Below, piece by piece: positions 41,467 to 50,250 of a stretch of DNA of 64,000 nt. Each line of letters opens with the position of its first letter. The stretch's first letter is position 1. The notes beneath the pieces are model-generated. The model was given only the letters and a program-made list of their open reading frames with translations, ran no database searches and was not told where the DNA came from. The DNA lies in the NCBI RefSeq assembly GCF_049801055.1, contig NZ_JBNAGF010000015.1, forward strand, positions 57,460-121,459, given 5' to 3'. This DNA is from JBNAGF01 sp049801055 (GTDB lineage Bacteria > Pseudomonadota > Alphaproteobacteria > Rhodobacterales > Rhodobacteraceae). The translations under genes and the position numbers were made by a program.

Positions 41467-41922
41467 ATGCATAGACGGCGTTTCCTGCTTTTGTCATCGG
41501 CTTTGACCCTCGCCCCGCGACTGTCTGCGGCTGCGACCCGGACGGTCTGGTCTGCGCCTGAGGCGGCTGCCGCACTGGCAGATGGCGACATCTTCTTGAT
41601 CGATGTCAGATCCCGCCCGGAGTGGCAGGACACAGGCCTCGCTGAAGGGGCCTGGCCAATCAGCATGCATGAAGACCGTTTCGAGGAGCGGCTCTTTGCG
41701 GCGCGGGACCTCTCACACACAAGGCCCGTCGCTCTGATTTGCGCAACCGGAGGCCGCAGCGCTCGGCTGTTGGCCGCCCTCACACGGGCCGGATATGCAG
41801 GCTTCATCGACGTCTCGGAAGGCATGCTTGGCTCACGTAGAGGCCCGGGTTGGATTGCACGCGGTTTGCCAACAACCGATCTTAGCATGGCGCTCACCCA
41901 TTTGCCTGCCTCGTTGCGCTGA
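41467..41922 (+). CDS. Exported rhodanese-like protein
   Basis: 151 residues with a Tat- or Sec-type signal (MHRRRFLLLSSALTLAPRLSAAA). The rhodanese domain has LIDVRSRPEWQDTG and the active-site loop ICATGGRSARLLAAL with catalytic Cys at about residue 97 (CATGGR). It is periplasmic, unlike the cassette copy at 25012. It ends 2 bases before the dsbD/scsB start, so sulfur transfer and thiol reduction are probably linked here. Confidence 0.85.
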   Translation: MHRRRFLLLSSALTLAPRLSAAATRTVWSAPEAAAALADGDIFLIDVRSRPEWQDTGLAEGAWPISMHEDRFEERLFAARDLSHTRPVALICATGGRSARLLAALTRAGYAGFIDVSEGMLGSRRGPGWIARGLPTTDLSMALTHLPASLR

Positions 41923-41924
41923 GC

Positions 41925-44036
41925 ATGCGAGAGCGCTTTCATATCGGCAGGTGGATCCTGATCCTGACTGTCATTTGGCTCGGCGGCTTACCGGGACAGC
42001 CCGCCTCAGCGGCAGAATCAGAGATGTTTTCAAACCCCGCCGTTACAGCGCGGCTGATTTCGGCAGAGGATGGAATTGCCCCGGACGCCGCCTCCGTTTC
42101 GCTTGGATTGGCCCTGGAATTTGGGGAGGGATGGAAGGGATATTGGCGAACGCCTGGAGAGGTTGGGCTGGCTCCTGCCCTCGATTGGGCCGGGTCCTCG
42201 AATCTCAGCTCCGTGGACATCCTCTGGCCCGCACCGGAGCGCTATGAGGCCTTCGGGATCGAGAATTTCGGCTATGCCAATCAGGTTGCCCTGCCGCTCC
42301 GCGCGACCTTGGAGACAGCGGGTGAAGCGCTCAACTTGCGCGCTCGGGTTTCCTTGCTCACTTGTTCAGACGTTTGCGTGCCCCACGATTTCGCTTTGTC
42401 ACTGGCGCTGCCCGAGGGCGTTGGAATCGACACGGGTTCGGCCGATATTATCGCCAGGTTTGTCGACCGCGTTCCGCTGGGTCCTGAAGATAGCGACATC
42501 CGGATCTCTAGTGCGGCCATTGACGATCAAGCATCCGCGCTGACTGTGACCGCAGAGAGCACACGCGCATTCCGGGACGTTGATGTCTTTCCGGAGTTCG
42601 GCCCGCTCGTCACTTTCGGCAAGCCGGATATCCGCCTCAACCAAGACCGAACGGAACTCTGGGCGCAAATCCCGATCAATGCCTGGTCCGAGGAACATCC
42701 AGCCCCTTTGATCACGATCACGGATACGGCGCGCGCGGTGACGTCCCCCGTATTGCTCACCACGGAGGCCCCTGCCCCTCCCTACGTCATTGCTGGTGCG
42801 CAGGCAGGTCTTCTCAAGCTGATTGCCGTGGCTGGCATTGCTTTTCTGGGAGGATTGATCCTGAATGTGATGCCCTGCGTTTTGCCAGTTCTGTCGATCA
42901 AGCTCGCCTCCGTGCTCAAAGCATCCGGCCAATCGCGGGACATCACCCGCAAAGGATTTCTGGTGTCCGCCTTCGGTGTTCTGACATTCGTTTGGGGTCT
43001 AGCGGCGGTCTTGCTGGCGCTCCAATGGGTTGGAGTCTCGATCGGCTGGGGCATGCAGTTTCAGAACCCCATTTTCGTGAGTCTCATGTTTGTCGTGATC
43101 GTAATCTTCGCGGCAAACCTCTTCGGTGCTTTTGAAATAGCCTTGCCGCAGGCCGTGCAGGACCGCTTGGGAGCCGGCAGCGCAGGATCTGGATACGCGG
43201 CGGATTTCGGCACAGGTTTCCTCGCTGCTGTCCTTGCAACGCCTTGCTCCGCACCCTTCCTCGGGACTGCGATCACCTTCGCCCTCGCAGGGACACCCCT
43301 GGACGTTGCCGTGATTTTCACGGCCCTCGGCCTTGGATTGGCCCTCCCCTATCTGGTGATCGCCGCACGCCCCGAATGGGTCTATCTTCTGCCCCGGCCG
43401 GGCCGCTGGATGCTCTTTGTCAGAGCCGGTCTCGGCTGTCTTTTGTTGGCGACGGCAATCTGGCTCCTGTTCGTTCTGGTCGGCGTGGCAGGCGCGCTTG
43501 CGGCCGCGGGGGTGTTTGCAGCAACTGCAGCCTTGGTCTTGGGCGCCTCTGTGCAGTGGCCAAAGCCGATGTTGCGCCGCGTGTTCCTGACGATCTCCTT
43601 TCTGGGTGCGGTCCTGAGCGCCGGCCTGATCGCATCGCCCGAGCGTCCGGACGCGACGGCGAATGCGCCATCACATTGGCAAGCCTTCGAAGTTCAGAAC
43701 ATCGCCCGGCATGTTTCCGAAGGACGTGTCGTGTTCGTGGATGTCACGGCTGACTGGTGCCTGACATGCAAAGCCAACAAATCCCTGGTGCTTGACAGAA
43801 GTCCTGTGCTGGACCGCTTGCGGGATGGGACGGTGATTGCCATGCAAGCGGACTGGACCCGCCCAGACGATACCATCTCGCGGTTTCTTGAGCGGCACAA
43901 TCGCTATGGAATCCCGTTCAATATTGTATTCGGTCCCGGTGCCCCTTCGGGCATCGCGCTGTCAGAAGTGCTGACCCCGGCTTCGGTTCTCGACGCGTTG
44001 GACGCTGCCGCGACCCGCAGCATCGCTTCGGATTAG
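41925..44036 (+). CDS. DsbD/ScsB-type protein-disulfide reductase
   Basis: 703 residues. N-terminal periplasmic DsbD-alpha/ScsB-like domain (about residues 30-270, with LLTCSDVCVPHDF cysteines), a central eight-helix DsbD domain with LNVMPCVLPVLSIK and ATPCSAPFLGTAI, and a C-terminal thioredoxin domain with VTADWCLTCKANKSLV. It carries electrons from cytoplasmic thioredoxin to periplasmic partners. The large N-terminal domain resembles ScsB of the copper-linked scs systems more than classical DsbD. It follows the periplasmic rhodanese gene and should reduce it or the Dsb proteins. Confidence 0.9.
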   Translation: MRERFHIGRWILILTVIWLGGLPGQPASAAESEMFSNPAVTARLISAEDGIAPDAASVSLGLALEFGEGWKGYWRTPGEVGLAPALDWAGSSNLSSVDILWPAPERYEAFGIENFGYANQVALPLRATLETAGEALNLRARVSLLTCSDVCVPHDFALSLALPEGVGIDTGSADIIARFVDRVPLGPEDSDIRISSAAIDDQASALTVTAESTRAFRDVDVFPEFGPLVTFGKPDIRLNQDRTELWAQIPINAWSEEHPAPLITITDTARAVTSPVLLTTEAPAPPYVIAGAQAGLLKLIAVAGIAFLGGLILNVMPCVLPVLSIKLASVLKASGQSRDITRKGFLVSAFGVLTFVWGLAAVLLALQWVGVSIGWGMQFQNPIFVSLMFVVIVIFAANLFGAFEIALPQAVQDRLGAGSAGSGYAADFGTGFLAAVLATPCSAPFLGTAITFALAGTPLDVAVIFTALGLGLALPYLVIAARPEWVYLLPRPGRWMLFVRAGLGCLLLATAIWLLFVLVGVAGALAAAGVFAATAALVLGASVQWPKPMLRRVFLTISFLGAVLSAGLIASPERPDATANAPSHWQAFEVQNIARHVSEGRVVFVDVTADWCLTCKANKSLVLDRSPVLDRLRDGTVIAMQADWTRPDDTISRFLERHNRYGIPFNIVFGPGAPSGIALSEVLTPASVLDALDAAATRSIASD

Positions 44037-44063
44037 AAATGGGATGCAAGTGTTACATCCGCT

Positions 44064-44831
44064 TCAAAACCATCCGAACGCCCGCGCGGGCATCCAGAGG
44101 CCCATGAAGATCATCATCAAGTTCTCCGTGAGCGAGACGAACCCCAGAGGCACGTTCGACGCCCCGCCAACGCAGGCGCATTTGAGCTCCCGTTTATCGA
44201 TGTAGACGGCCTTGAAGACGGACACCGCGCCGATCGTGCCGATAAAGAGCGCTATCGGCGCGCTGATCCAGACCAAAGCGCCCGCGACCATGAGAACACC
44301 CGCAATGGCCTCGCCGAACGGGTAGACATAACCGTAGCGCACCCAGCGTTGGGCGAGCAGATCGTAGTTCAGGAACATGGTGGAGAAGCTCTCGATATCC
44401 TGAAGTTTCTGGACCGCCAGAAAGCACATCGAGATCGCAATGAACCACTCGAAGGTGCGCAGCGTGAAAAGGGATCCGAAACTGGCCCAGCTGAGGCCAA
44501 GCGCCATCAGAAACGCCATTGAAAAAATCGCGACGACAGGCTGATAGGAAGTGTCGTCCTCCTCGGGCACATCTTGTCTGAAGTGCTTGCGCAGGGCTTC
44601 ATAACCGCCGATCCGCTCGCCATCCATAAAGGTCTGTGGGGTTGTCTCGACCCCGTGTTCCTCCAGGAAAGCATCGGTTTCGGCTCGCGACGTCAGATGG
44701 TGATCCTCGACCTCGTAACCTTCGCGCTCCAACAGATCCTTTGATTTCAGACCGTAGGGGCAAAGGTGGTCGTCCATTACCATGCGGTACAGGACCGCCT
44801 CTCTGGTCGATTGGGAATTGTCCTTCGGCAT
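44064..44831 (-). CDS. Glutaredoxin domain fused to a MauE/DoxX-like membrane protein
   Basis: 255 residues. The N-terminal 80 residues are a glutaredoxin-like domain with active site DDHLCPYGLKSKDLL (CPYG, only the first cysteine) and ETTPQTFMDGERIGGYEAL. The rest has four membrane helices and a loop with KRELKCACVGGASNVPLGFVSL, typical of MauE/DoxX. MauE-type proteins help disulfide maturation of periplasmic redox enzymes. Having the cytoplasmic-type thiol domain joined suggests a route of thiol electrons across the membrane. It follows the DUF305 gene by 18 bases. Confidence 0.85.
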   Translation of the reverse strand: MPKDNSQSTREAVLYRMVMDDHLCPYGLKSKDLLEREGYEVEDHHLTSRAETDAFLEEHGVETTPQTFMDGERIGGYEALRKHFRQDVPEEDDTSYQPVVAIFSMAFLMALGLSWASFGSLFTLRTFEWFIAISMCFLAVQKLQDIESFSTMFLNYDLLAQRWVRYGYVYPFGEAIAGVLMVAGALVWISAPIALFIGTIGAVSVFKAVYIDKRELKCACVGGASNVPLGFVSLTENLMMIFMGLWMPARAFGWF

Positions 44832-44849
44832 AATGTACCCTCCGATCGG

Positions 44850-45788
44850 TCAGGTTTTGCAGGTCCAGTAGCCCATGAAGCCCACGGCCAGCGCCGGATC
44901 ACCGCTCAGTTTGAACAGCAGTGTCGCGCCTTCAGCAGAGTCTCCCTCGCCCGGCGTGATGGTCAATTGACCCCCATCGGTGCCAAGTACGCCGCCGTTG
45001 GAGATGTCGCCCTCGGCGTCGAACATCACCAGCGAGCCAGAGATTTTCGTCACGCCCTGCCCGCTGCCGTCGGTGGCCAGAATGGGATCGGCGTTGACGG
45101 CCCGCACGAAGGTACAGGCGACACTTGACCCGAGAGCTCGGGCGATCTCATCGGTTGACAGAGGTGCTGGCCGAATACCTGCAATGACCGGTGTAGCGAC
45201 CGCCTGTATCAGGCTGTCTATGCTGGCGGGGCCTGCAGACGCACCCAGCGGCCAGTCAGACCCGGCTTCACCGTTTGTCGCAATATCGGCGAGCAAATAG
45301 CGCATCTCCGAGATTTCGCGGTTTTGAGCATGCACAATCTCCTTCGCCAGTGCGGCGACCCGTGGATCTGTGATTTCCGCCCGTTCACTGGTCATGATCG
45401 CGATGGAATGGTGCGGGATCATCGCGCTCATCCAGCTTTCGTCCTGTACGGTTTCCTGGCTTCGAACCAGCCACAGGGCACCGGCAAACAGAACGGCCGA
45501 CCCGGCAAAGATTGCAGTGTTGACGGTTGTGTTTCGGTACATGCCGAGCATGAAGGTCAACATGACAATTGCCATGGTCGCGCCCATCACAAAGGTCATG
45601 TAGAAGCGTGTCTCACTCCAATAGACATGCTCGAATGCGTAGGTGTTCAGGTACATCAACCCGAACATCAAGGCGGTGGAAGTGCCGACCATCGCAAAGA
45701 AGCGACCATAGGAGGATTGCGCGTGGTCGTGCGATTTGGCTTTGGCCTCCTCATGGGAATGCTGGGTTTCGAATGTAGGTTCTGACAT
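44850..45788 (-). CDS. DUF305 membrane protein with added C-terminal domain
   Basis: 312 residues from ATG 45788 (GGAGAGG upstream). A His-rich tail (HSHEEAKAKSHDHAQ), three membrane helices (about 26-45, 60-80 and 90-107), then a DUF305 helix bundle: MIPHHSIAIMTSERAEI and VHAQNREISEMRYLL. DUF305 proteins are small metal-associated proteins common near copper genes. After it comes a 120-residue Gly/Asp-rich part (about 190-312) which I do not recognise. A CueR-like palindrome lies 33-46 bases upstream. Confidence 0.85.
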   Translation of the reverse strand: MSEPTFETQHSHEEAKAKSHDHAQSSYGRFFAMVGTSTALMFGLMYLNTYAFEHVYWSETRFYMTFVMGATMAIVMLTFMLGMYRNTTVNTAIFAGSAVLFAGALWLVRSQETVQDESWMSAMIPHHSIAIMTSERAEITDPRVAALAKEIVHAQNREISEMRYLLADIATNGEAGSDWPLGASAGPASIDSLIQAVATPVIAGIRPAPLSTDEIARALGSSVACTFVRAVNADPILATDGSGQGVTKISGSLVMFDAEGDISNGGVLGTDGGQLTITPGEGDSAEGATLLFKLSGDPALAVGFMGYWTCKT

Positions 45789-45820
45789 CGGAATTCCTCT
45801 CCTTCACCAAGCGAACAAAG

Positions 45821-45834
45821 TTCCAGCGCTGGAA
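45821..45834. promoter_or_regulatory. CueR-like palindrome before the DUF305 operon
   Basis: TTCCAGCGCTGGAA is a perfect 14-bp palindrome between the DUF305 start and the cueR stop. Its core is the same as before the Rieske gene, but -35 and -10 boxes are weak here (GGAACC, 19 bp, TTCGCT on the minus strand), so the promoter is less sure than the operator. Confidence 0.5.
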
Positions 45835-45863
45835 GGTTCCCAATCCAAGCTATTTTTTTCGTG

Positions 45864-46256
45864 TTACTCCGTCGCGCCTGCCAATTCTCCCAAGATCGGG
45901 CAATCCGGGCGATGATCACCGTGGCAGGCATCGACGAGGTGCGACAGTGTTTCCCGCATCTCCCGAAGCTGCGCGATCTTGTCATCGATGGCCGACAGAT
46001 GCTCTTCGGCGATGGCCTTCACCTGAGCACTCTCCCGCGTTTCGTCCTCGTAAAGGCTCAGAAGGACACGGCAATCCTCGATCGAGAACCCGAGCGCCCG
46101 GGCGCGACCGAGAAAAGCCAGTTTATGGAGGTCGGTTTCCCGAAACGCGCGGTATCCGTTGTCGCTTCTTTGCGGCCTGATCAGGCCGATATCCTCGTAG
46201 TATCGGATGGTTCTTGGTGGAATGCCGGACCGGTCCGCAACTTCTCCAATATTCAT
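45864..46256 (-). CDS. cueR: CueR-type Cu(I)-responsive MerR regulator
   Basis: 130 residues: HTH and wing (MNIGEVADRSGIPPRTIRYYEDIGLIRP), a dimer helix and a metal loop with Cys111 and Cys119 (DACHGDHRPDCPIL). Two cysteines 8 apart with Ser76 in place of the third cysteine fit CueR-type sensing of Cu(I)/Ag(I). It lies 12 bases after copA on the same strand. Five palindromes of the CueR kind in the window are candidate targets. Confidence 0.9.
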   Translation of the reverse strand: MNIGEVADRSGIPPRTIRYYEDIGLIRPQRSDNGYRAFRETDLHKLAFLGRARALGFSIEDCRVLLSLYEDETRESAQVKAIAEEHLSAIDDKIAQLREMRETLSHLVDACHGDHRPDCPILGELAGATE

Positions 46257-46268
46257 GTCCTTGCCCTC

Positions 46269-48779
46269 CTATTCAGCAGGTTGCGATTGCGTTTCGATCC
46301 GCGGCGCAGGGGGGGTCGCCTCTTCGCGCATCGCGGGGGTGATGCGGCGCAGACGCAGGGCGTTTGTCAGAACCGAAACAGAGGATAGGGCCATGGCACC
46401 CGCCGCAAAGACCGGCGACAGAAGCAGCCCAAAGGCCGGGTAAAGAACGCCTGCGGCGACCGGGATCAGCGCGACATTGTAGCCAAAGGCCCAGACCAGG
46501 TTCTGGCGGATGTTCGTCATGGTCCGTTTCGAGACCTCGACAGCATTCACCACACCGCGCAGGTCCCCTGACATCAGCACAACATCCGCGGATTCGATGG
46601 CAACGTCGGTGCCTGTGCCGATGGCAATGCCGACATCGGCGTGCGCCAGGGCCGGCGCGTCGTTGATCCCGTCGCCCACGAACGCGATCTTTCGGTCCCC
46701 GGCCCGCAAATCATCGAGCGCGGCCACCTTGCCATCGGGCAGGACCCCGGCAATCACGTGATCGATCCCGGTCTCACGCGCGATGGCCTCGGCAGTTTCC
46801 TGTTTGTCGCCGGTAATCATCGCAACTTTGAAACCGCGATCATGCAGGGCGGCAATGGCCTCCTGGCTCGCGCGCTTCACAGGGTCCGCGACAGCGATCA
46901 CCGCCGCCAGTTCGCCGTCTATGGCCGCATAGAGCGCGGTCCGACCGCGGCTTGCAAGATCCTTTTCCCTATCCATCAGCGCGGCGATCTCGATCCCTTC
47001 GCGGCGCATGTAACGATCCGCACCGACCAAGACCTCTTGGCCCTCGACTGTCGCGGCAACACCGTAACCCGTGACAGACCGAAAGCCCGTCGCAGAAGGC
47101 ACAGCAACACCGTCGCTTTGCGCGCCGCGGAGAATGGCCTCAGCAATCGGGTGTTCGGACTGTGCTTCGACGGAGGCAATCAGGCCGAGAACGCGCTTCC
47201 GATCGAAGCCGTCTGCCACGATCACATCGGTAAGGGTCGGCTGGCCTTCGGTGACGGTCCCGGTCTTGTCGAGCGCGACGACATCGACCTCTGACAGCGC
47301 TTGAAGCGCATCACCCTTGCGAAAGAGCACCCCCATTTCCGCCGCGCGGCCGGTGCCCACCATGATCGATGTCGGCGTGGCCAACCCCATGGCGCAGGGA
47401 CAGGCAATGATCAGAACGGACACACCGGCCACCAGTGCAAAGGTAAGCGCGGGGTCAGGTCCGACGGTCAGCCACACAAGAACCGTCAATGCCGACAAGA
47501 CCATGACAGCCGGGACGAACCACAGCGTCACACGATCCACAAGGCCCTGGATGGGCAGTTTGGCCCCCTGCGCTTCTTCGACCATGCGGATGATCTGCGC
47601 GAGCGTTGTGTCCGCCCCGACCCGGACCGCTTGGAAGGTCAAGCTGCCGGTCCCGTTGACGGTGCCGCCCGTGACGTTTGCCCCCGCGGATTTAGCAACG
47701 GGGACCGGTTCGCCCGTGATCATGCTTTCATCGACGTTGCTGGACCCCTCGGTCACCGCGCCATCCACCGGGATCCGCTCTCCGGGGCGCACAAGGATCA
47801 CGTCGCCAACAGCCAAGGCATCGACATCCACTTCCTCTGCCGCTCCGTTCCGAATGACACGGGCGGTGCGCACCTGCAGACCCAGAAGCGCCTGAATGGC
47901 GGCTCCGGTACGACCTTTCGCACGCGCCTCCAGCCAGCGTCCGACCAGGATGAGAACGACGATCACGGCCGCAGCCTCGAAATAGACCGCACGCACGCCT
48001 TCGGGCAGAAGCGCTGGCAAGAAGGTGGCAACCACGGAATAGACCCATGCGGCCCCCGTGCCGACAGCCACGAGACTGTTCATGTCAGGCGCACCCCGAA
48101 AGAGTGCTGGGACGCCTTTCGTGTAGAAATGACGCCCCGGCCCGAACAGGACGATCGTTGTGAGAAGGAACTGAATGATCCAGGAGGTCTGCGTCCCGAT
48201 GCTGCGCTCGATCACCATGTGAAAGGCAGGTACAAGATGCGCGCCCATCTCGAGGATGAAGACCGGGAGGGTGAGCACCGCTGCAAGCAGGACATTGCGC
48301 CGCAGTCCGTCCGCCTCTTCCGCCTTGCGTTCCACCCGGGATTGGCTGGCGTTTGCTTCTGCAATCTCCGCCGGGTAGCCGATGGCCGCGGAGGCCGCCA
48401 TGAGGTCCCCGGGCGATACTGTCCCTTCGAGATACTCGACCATCGCCGTCTCGGCGGCCAGATTCACAGTGACCGACACCACACCGGGAAGGTCGGCAAG
48501 CGCCTTGTCCACCCGTCCCACGCAGGACGCACAAGACATGGACGCGATGTTCAGGGTGATCTTCGCCGTCCGGGCCGGATAGCCCAGTGTTTTCAACGCT
48601 TCCGCAGCCTTGGTCAGATGAGCTGGCGTCTCGACAGACAGGCGCGCAGTTTCAGAGGCAAGATTGACGGTGACGCCGGCCACGCCCTCCAACCCAGACA
48701 AAGCCTTTTCAACACGGCCCACGCAGGAGGCACAGGTCATGCCCTCTATGCTCAGCGTTTTCTGGTGTCTTTCGGTCAT
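46269..48779 (-). CDS. copA: Cu(I)-exporting P1B-type ATPase
   Basis: 836 residues. Two N-terminal metal-binding domains with GMTCASCVGRVEKAL and SMSCASCVGRVDKAL, eight membrane helices with the Cu-type CPC motif IIACPCAMGLATPTS, DKTGTVTEGQP, SEHPIAEAI and VGDGINDAPALAHA, and the copper-signature YNVALIPVAAGVLYP near the end. It exports Cu(I) from the cytoplasm. A textbook CueR-type promoter stands 32-62 bases upstream. cueR follows, giving feedback. Confidence 0.95.
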   Translation of the reverse strand: MTERHQKTLSIEGMTCASCVGRVEKALSGLEGVAGVTVNLASETARLSVETPAHLTKAAEALKTLGYPARTAKITLNIASMSCASCVGRVDKALADLPGVVSVTVNLAAETAMVEYLEGTVSPGDLMAASAAIGYPAEIAEANASQSRVERKAEEADGLRRNVLLAAVLTLPVFILEMGAHLVPAFHMVIERSIGTQTSWIIQFLLTTIVLFGPGRHFYTKGVPALFRGAPDMNSLVAVGTGAAWVYSVVATFLPALLPEGVRAVYFEAAAVIVVLILVGRWLEARAKGRTGAAIQALLGLQVRTARVIRNGAAEEVDVDALAVGDVILVRPGERIPVDGAVTEGSSNVDESMITGEPVPVAKSAGANVTGGTVNGTGSLTFQAVRVGADTTLAQIIRMVEEAQGAKLPIQGLVDRVTLWFVPAVMVLSALTVLVWLTVGPDPALTFALVAGVSVLIIACPCAMGLATPTSIMVGTGRAAEMGVLFRKGDALQALSEVDVVALDKTGTVTEGQPTLTDVIVADGFDRKRVLGLIASVEAQSEHPIAEAILRGAQSDGVAVPSATGFRSVTGYGVAATVEGQEVLVGADRYMRREGIEIAALMDREKDLASRGRTALYAAIDGELAAVIAVADPVKRASQEAIAALHDRGFKVAMITGDKQETAEAIARETGIDHVIAGVLPDGKVAALDDLRAGDRKIAFVGDGINDAPALAHADVGIAIGTGTDVAIESADVVLMSGDLRGVVNAVEVSKRTMTNIRQNLVWAFGYNVALIPVAAGVLYPAFGLLLSPVFAAGAMALSSVSVLTNALRLRRITPAMREEATPPAPRIETQSQPAE

Positions 48780-48810
48780 GGCGGTTCACCTCAATTCGAG
48801 CTTCAAGGCG

Positions 48811-48841
48811 AATGTAGGGCTTCCAGTCACTGGAAGCTCAA
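48811..48841 (-). promoter_or_regulatory. CueR-type promoter of copA
   Basis: On the minus strand: -35 TTGAGC (48841-48836), a 19-bp spacer TTCCAGTGACTGGAAGCCC and -10 TACATT (48816-48811). The dyad CTTCC-N7-GGAAG lies across the -35 and spacer as in E. coli copA. Confidence 0.85.
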
Positions 48842-48918
48842 GGGCAATTCACAAAAACCTTCAGCCACCCGTGTGAAGGGAGCATAACCTGTCTGTAACC
48901 AGCTGTTTCCAAATGAAA

Positions 48919-48934
48919 TGTATCGGAATGTAAA
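48919..48934 (+). promoter_or_regulatory. TGTA-N6-TGTA direct repeat before the DUF2933 gene
   Basis: TGTATCGGAATGTAAA, identical to 40532-40547, 51 bases before the DUF2933 start. A likely response-regulator site. Confidence 0.65.
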
Positions 48935-48984
48935 CTTGCTGGCCCGCCCGCTTGTCAGATATCAGAGGGCTCGGAGGTCCAACC

Positions 48985-49272
48985 ATGCACGCCCAAAAGA
49001 CACAAAATTACGGAACCGGAACCAAAATCATGCATGCCGGGATGTGGATCTGCTGCGCGGTCATGGTTCTGCCCCTGCTCGTCTTCTTCGCAGGCGGTGG
49101 GACCATCTCGGGGCTCTCCACCAGCCTCGGTGTGCTGGCCCCAATCCTGCTGTGTCTCGCGGCTCATGGGGTGATGTTCCTTTTCATGGGAAAATCCTGT
49201 CACGGGACCCGCCAGCCGTCGGATGCGATATCCCCCGAAAAACGCGCGGAGCCCCAGGCGACAGACGCTTGA
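48985..49272 (+). CDS. DUF2933-type small membrane protein
   Basis: 95 residues from ATG 48985 (CGGAGG upstream). Two membrane helices (about 20-38 and 44-68) and a polar tail with KSCHGTRQPSD. Small proteins of the DUF2933 kind are frequent in copper islands, function unknown. The His and Cys near the C-terminus could bind metal. Its stop codon lies inside the -35 box of the copZ promoter, so copZ is both downstream and separately promoted. Confidence 0.75.
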   Translation: MHAQKTQNYGTGTKIMHAGMWICCAVMVLPLLVFFAGGGTISGLSTSLGVLAPILLCLAAHGVMFLFMGKSCHGTRQPSDAISPEKRAEPQATDA

Positions 49273-49299
49273 CCTTCCACCTGCTGGAAACCCTAAGCC
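49269..49299 (+). promoter_or_regulatory. CueR-type promoter of copZ
   Basis: -35 TTGACC (49269-49274), a 19-bp spacer and -10 TAAGCC (49294-49299); the dyad CCTTCC - ACCTGCT - GGAAA is in place. It overlaps the end of the DUF2933 gene. Confidence 0.8.
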
Positions 49300-49323
49300 T
49301 CTCCTAACCAAGGAGGGTCATCC

Positions 49324-49518
49324 ATGAAATTCCATGTCCCGGACATGAGTTGCGGTCATTGCACGGCCGCTATCACCCGAGAAATTCTCGCGCTCGACCC
49401 GGCGGCGCAGGTTACCCCTGACCTCACCGCCCGAACGGTCGCTGTGGAGACACGCCAGACCGGTAGCGCTGTCGCAAAGGCGATCGAGGCGGCTGGCTAC
49501 AGCACACACCCGGTCTGA
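49324..49518 (+). CDS. copZ: CopZ-type copper chaperone (HMA domain)
   Basis: 64 residues, one heavy-metal-associated domain: MKFHVPDMSCGHCTAAITREI with the Cu-binding MSCGHC and a ferredoxin-like fold ending in AIEAAGYSTHPV. It delivers Cu(I) to CopA in the cytoplasm. AAGGAGG stands 8 bases upstream of ATG 49324. It converges on a DsbA-like gene at 49521. Confidence 0.93.
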   Translation: MKFHVPDMSCGHCTAAITREILALDPAAQVTPDLTARTVAVETRQTGSAVAKAIEAAGYSTHPV

Positions 49519-49520
49519 TC

Positions 49521-50249
49521 CTATTGCTTGGCCGCGCGGGCTTCTTCCGTCAGCCGGATCATCTGGTCCGCGTCGATGACACCTGGAACCAGCGCATCGC
49601 CGATCACGAAGGACGGCGTCCCGTTAAAGCCAAGGTCGCGGCTCATCTCCATCGATGCAGAGATATGGGCGTCAATCTCAGGCGCCTGCATGTCGCGACG
49701 GAGTTGGGCGATATCGAGCCCGACCTCTTCGGCCACGCGGATGACGCTCGCCTCTTCCGCGCGGCCCTGCATCCCCATCAAGGCCCAGTGGAATTCCTCG
49801 TACTTGCCCTGTTCGCGCGCGGCCAGCGCGGCGCGGGCAGCAAAGACCGACCCCTCGCCGAGGATCGGCCACTCCCGGTAGACCAGTTTGACGTTCGGAT
49901 CTTCGGCGAGCAGCGCTTCGATCTCTGGTTTCACGCGGCGGCAATAGGGACAGTTGTAGTCGAAGAACTCGACCACGGTCACATCGCCATCCGGGTTGCC
50001 GAGGACCGGCGCGTTCGGATCGTTCTCCAGAACATCCCGGTTGTCAGACAACACGCTTGCCGCCGCTGCCGCCTGGCGCTGCTGTTCGCGTTGTTCGATG
50101 ATCTGAACCGCCTCGAGCACAATCTCGGGGTTCTCGCGAATGGCCTCGAGCACCAGCTCTTTCACCCTGTCCTCACTCAGCGTGTCAGCCTGCGCGGCCA
50201 GTGGCAGTGTCACTATGGCGAGTATCGCCATCACCTTGGTGATTTGCAT
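49521..50249 (-). CDS. DsbA-family protein (ScsC/BdbD-like)
   Basis: 242 residues with a signal peptide (cleavage near AQA-DT), an N-terminal helical oligomerisation region (ELVLEAIRENPEIVLEAV..., about 30-75) and a DsbA domain with FFDYNCPYCRRVKPE (CPYC, about residue 101) and FNGTPSFVIGDALVPG (cis-Pro). The N-terminal helices and CPYC fit the DsbC/ScsC-like isomerase or copper-binding branch. It starts 2 bases after the cytochrome c stop, closing the copC-copD-oxidase operon. Confidence 0.88.
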   Translation of the reverse strand: MQITKVMAILAIVTLPLAAQADTLSEDRVKELVLEAIRENPEIVLEAVQIIEQREQQRQAAAAASVLSDNRDVLENDPNAPVLGNPDGDVTVVEFFDYNCPYCRRVKPEIEALLAEDPNVKLVYREWPILGEGSVFAARAALAAREQGKYEEFHWALMGMQGRAEEASVIRVAEEVGLDIAQLRRDMQAPEIDAHISASMEMSRDLGFNGTPSFVIGDALVPGVIDADQMIRLTEEARAAKQ

Positions 50250-50250
50250 T

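Noticed and set aside
47301..48887. Long plus-strand frame of 528 codons opposite copA
   Set aside because: Antisense to a clear P-type ATPase; the His/Arg/Gln/Gly-rich composition is typical of a shadow frame in high-GC DNA.
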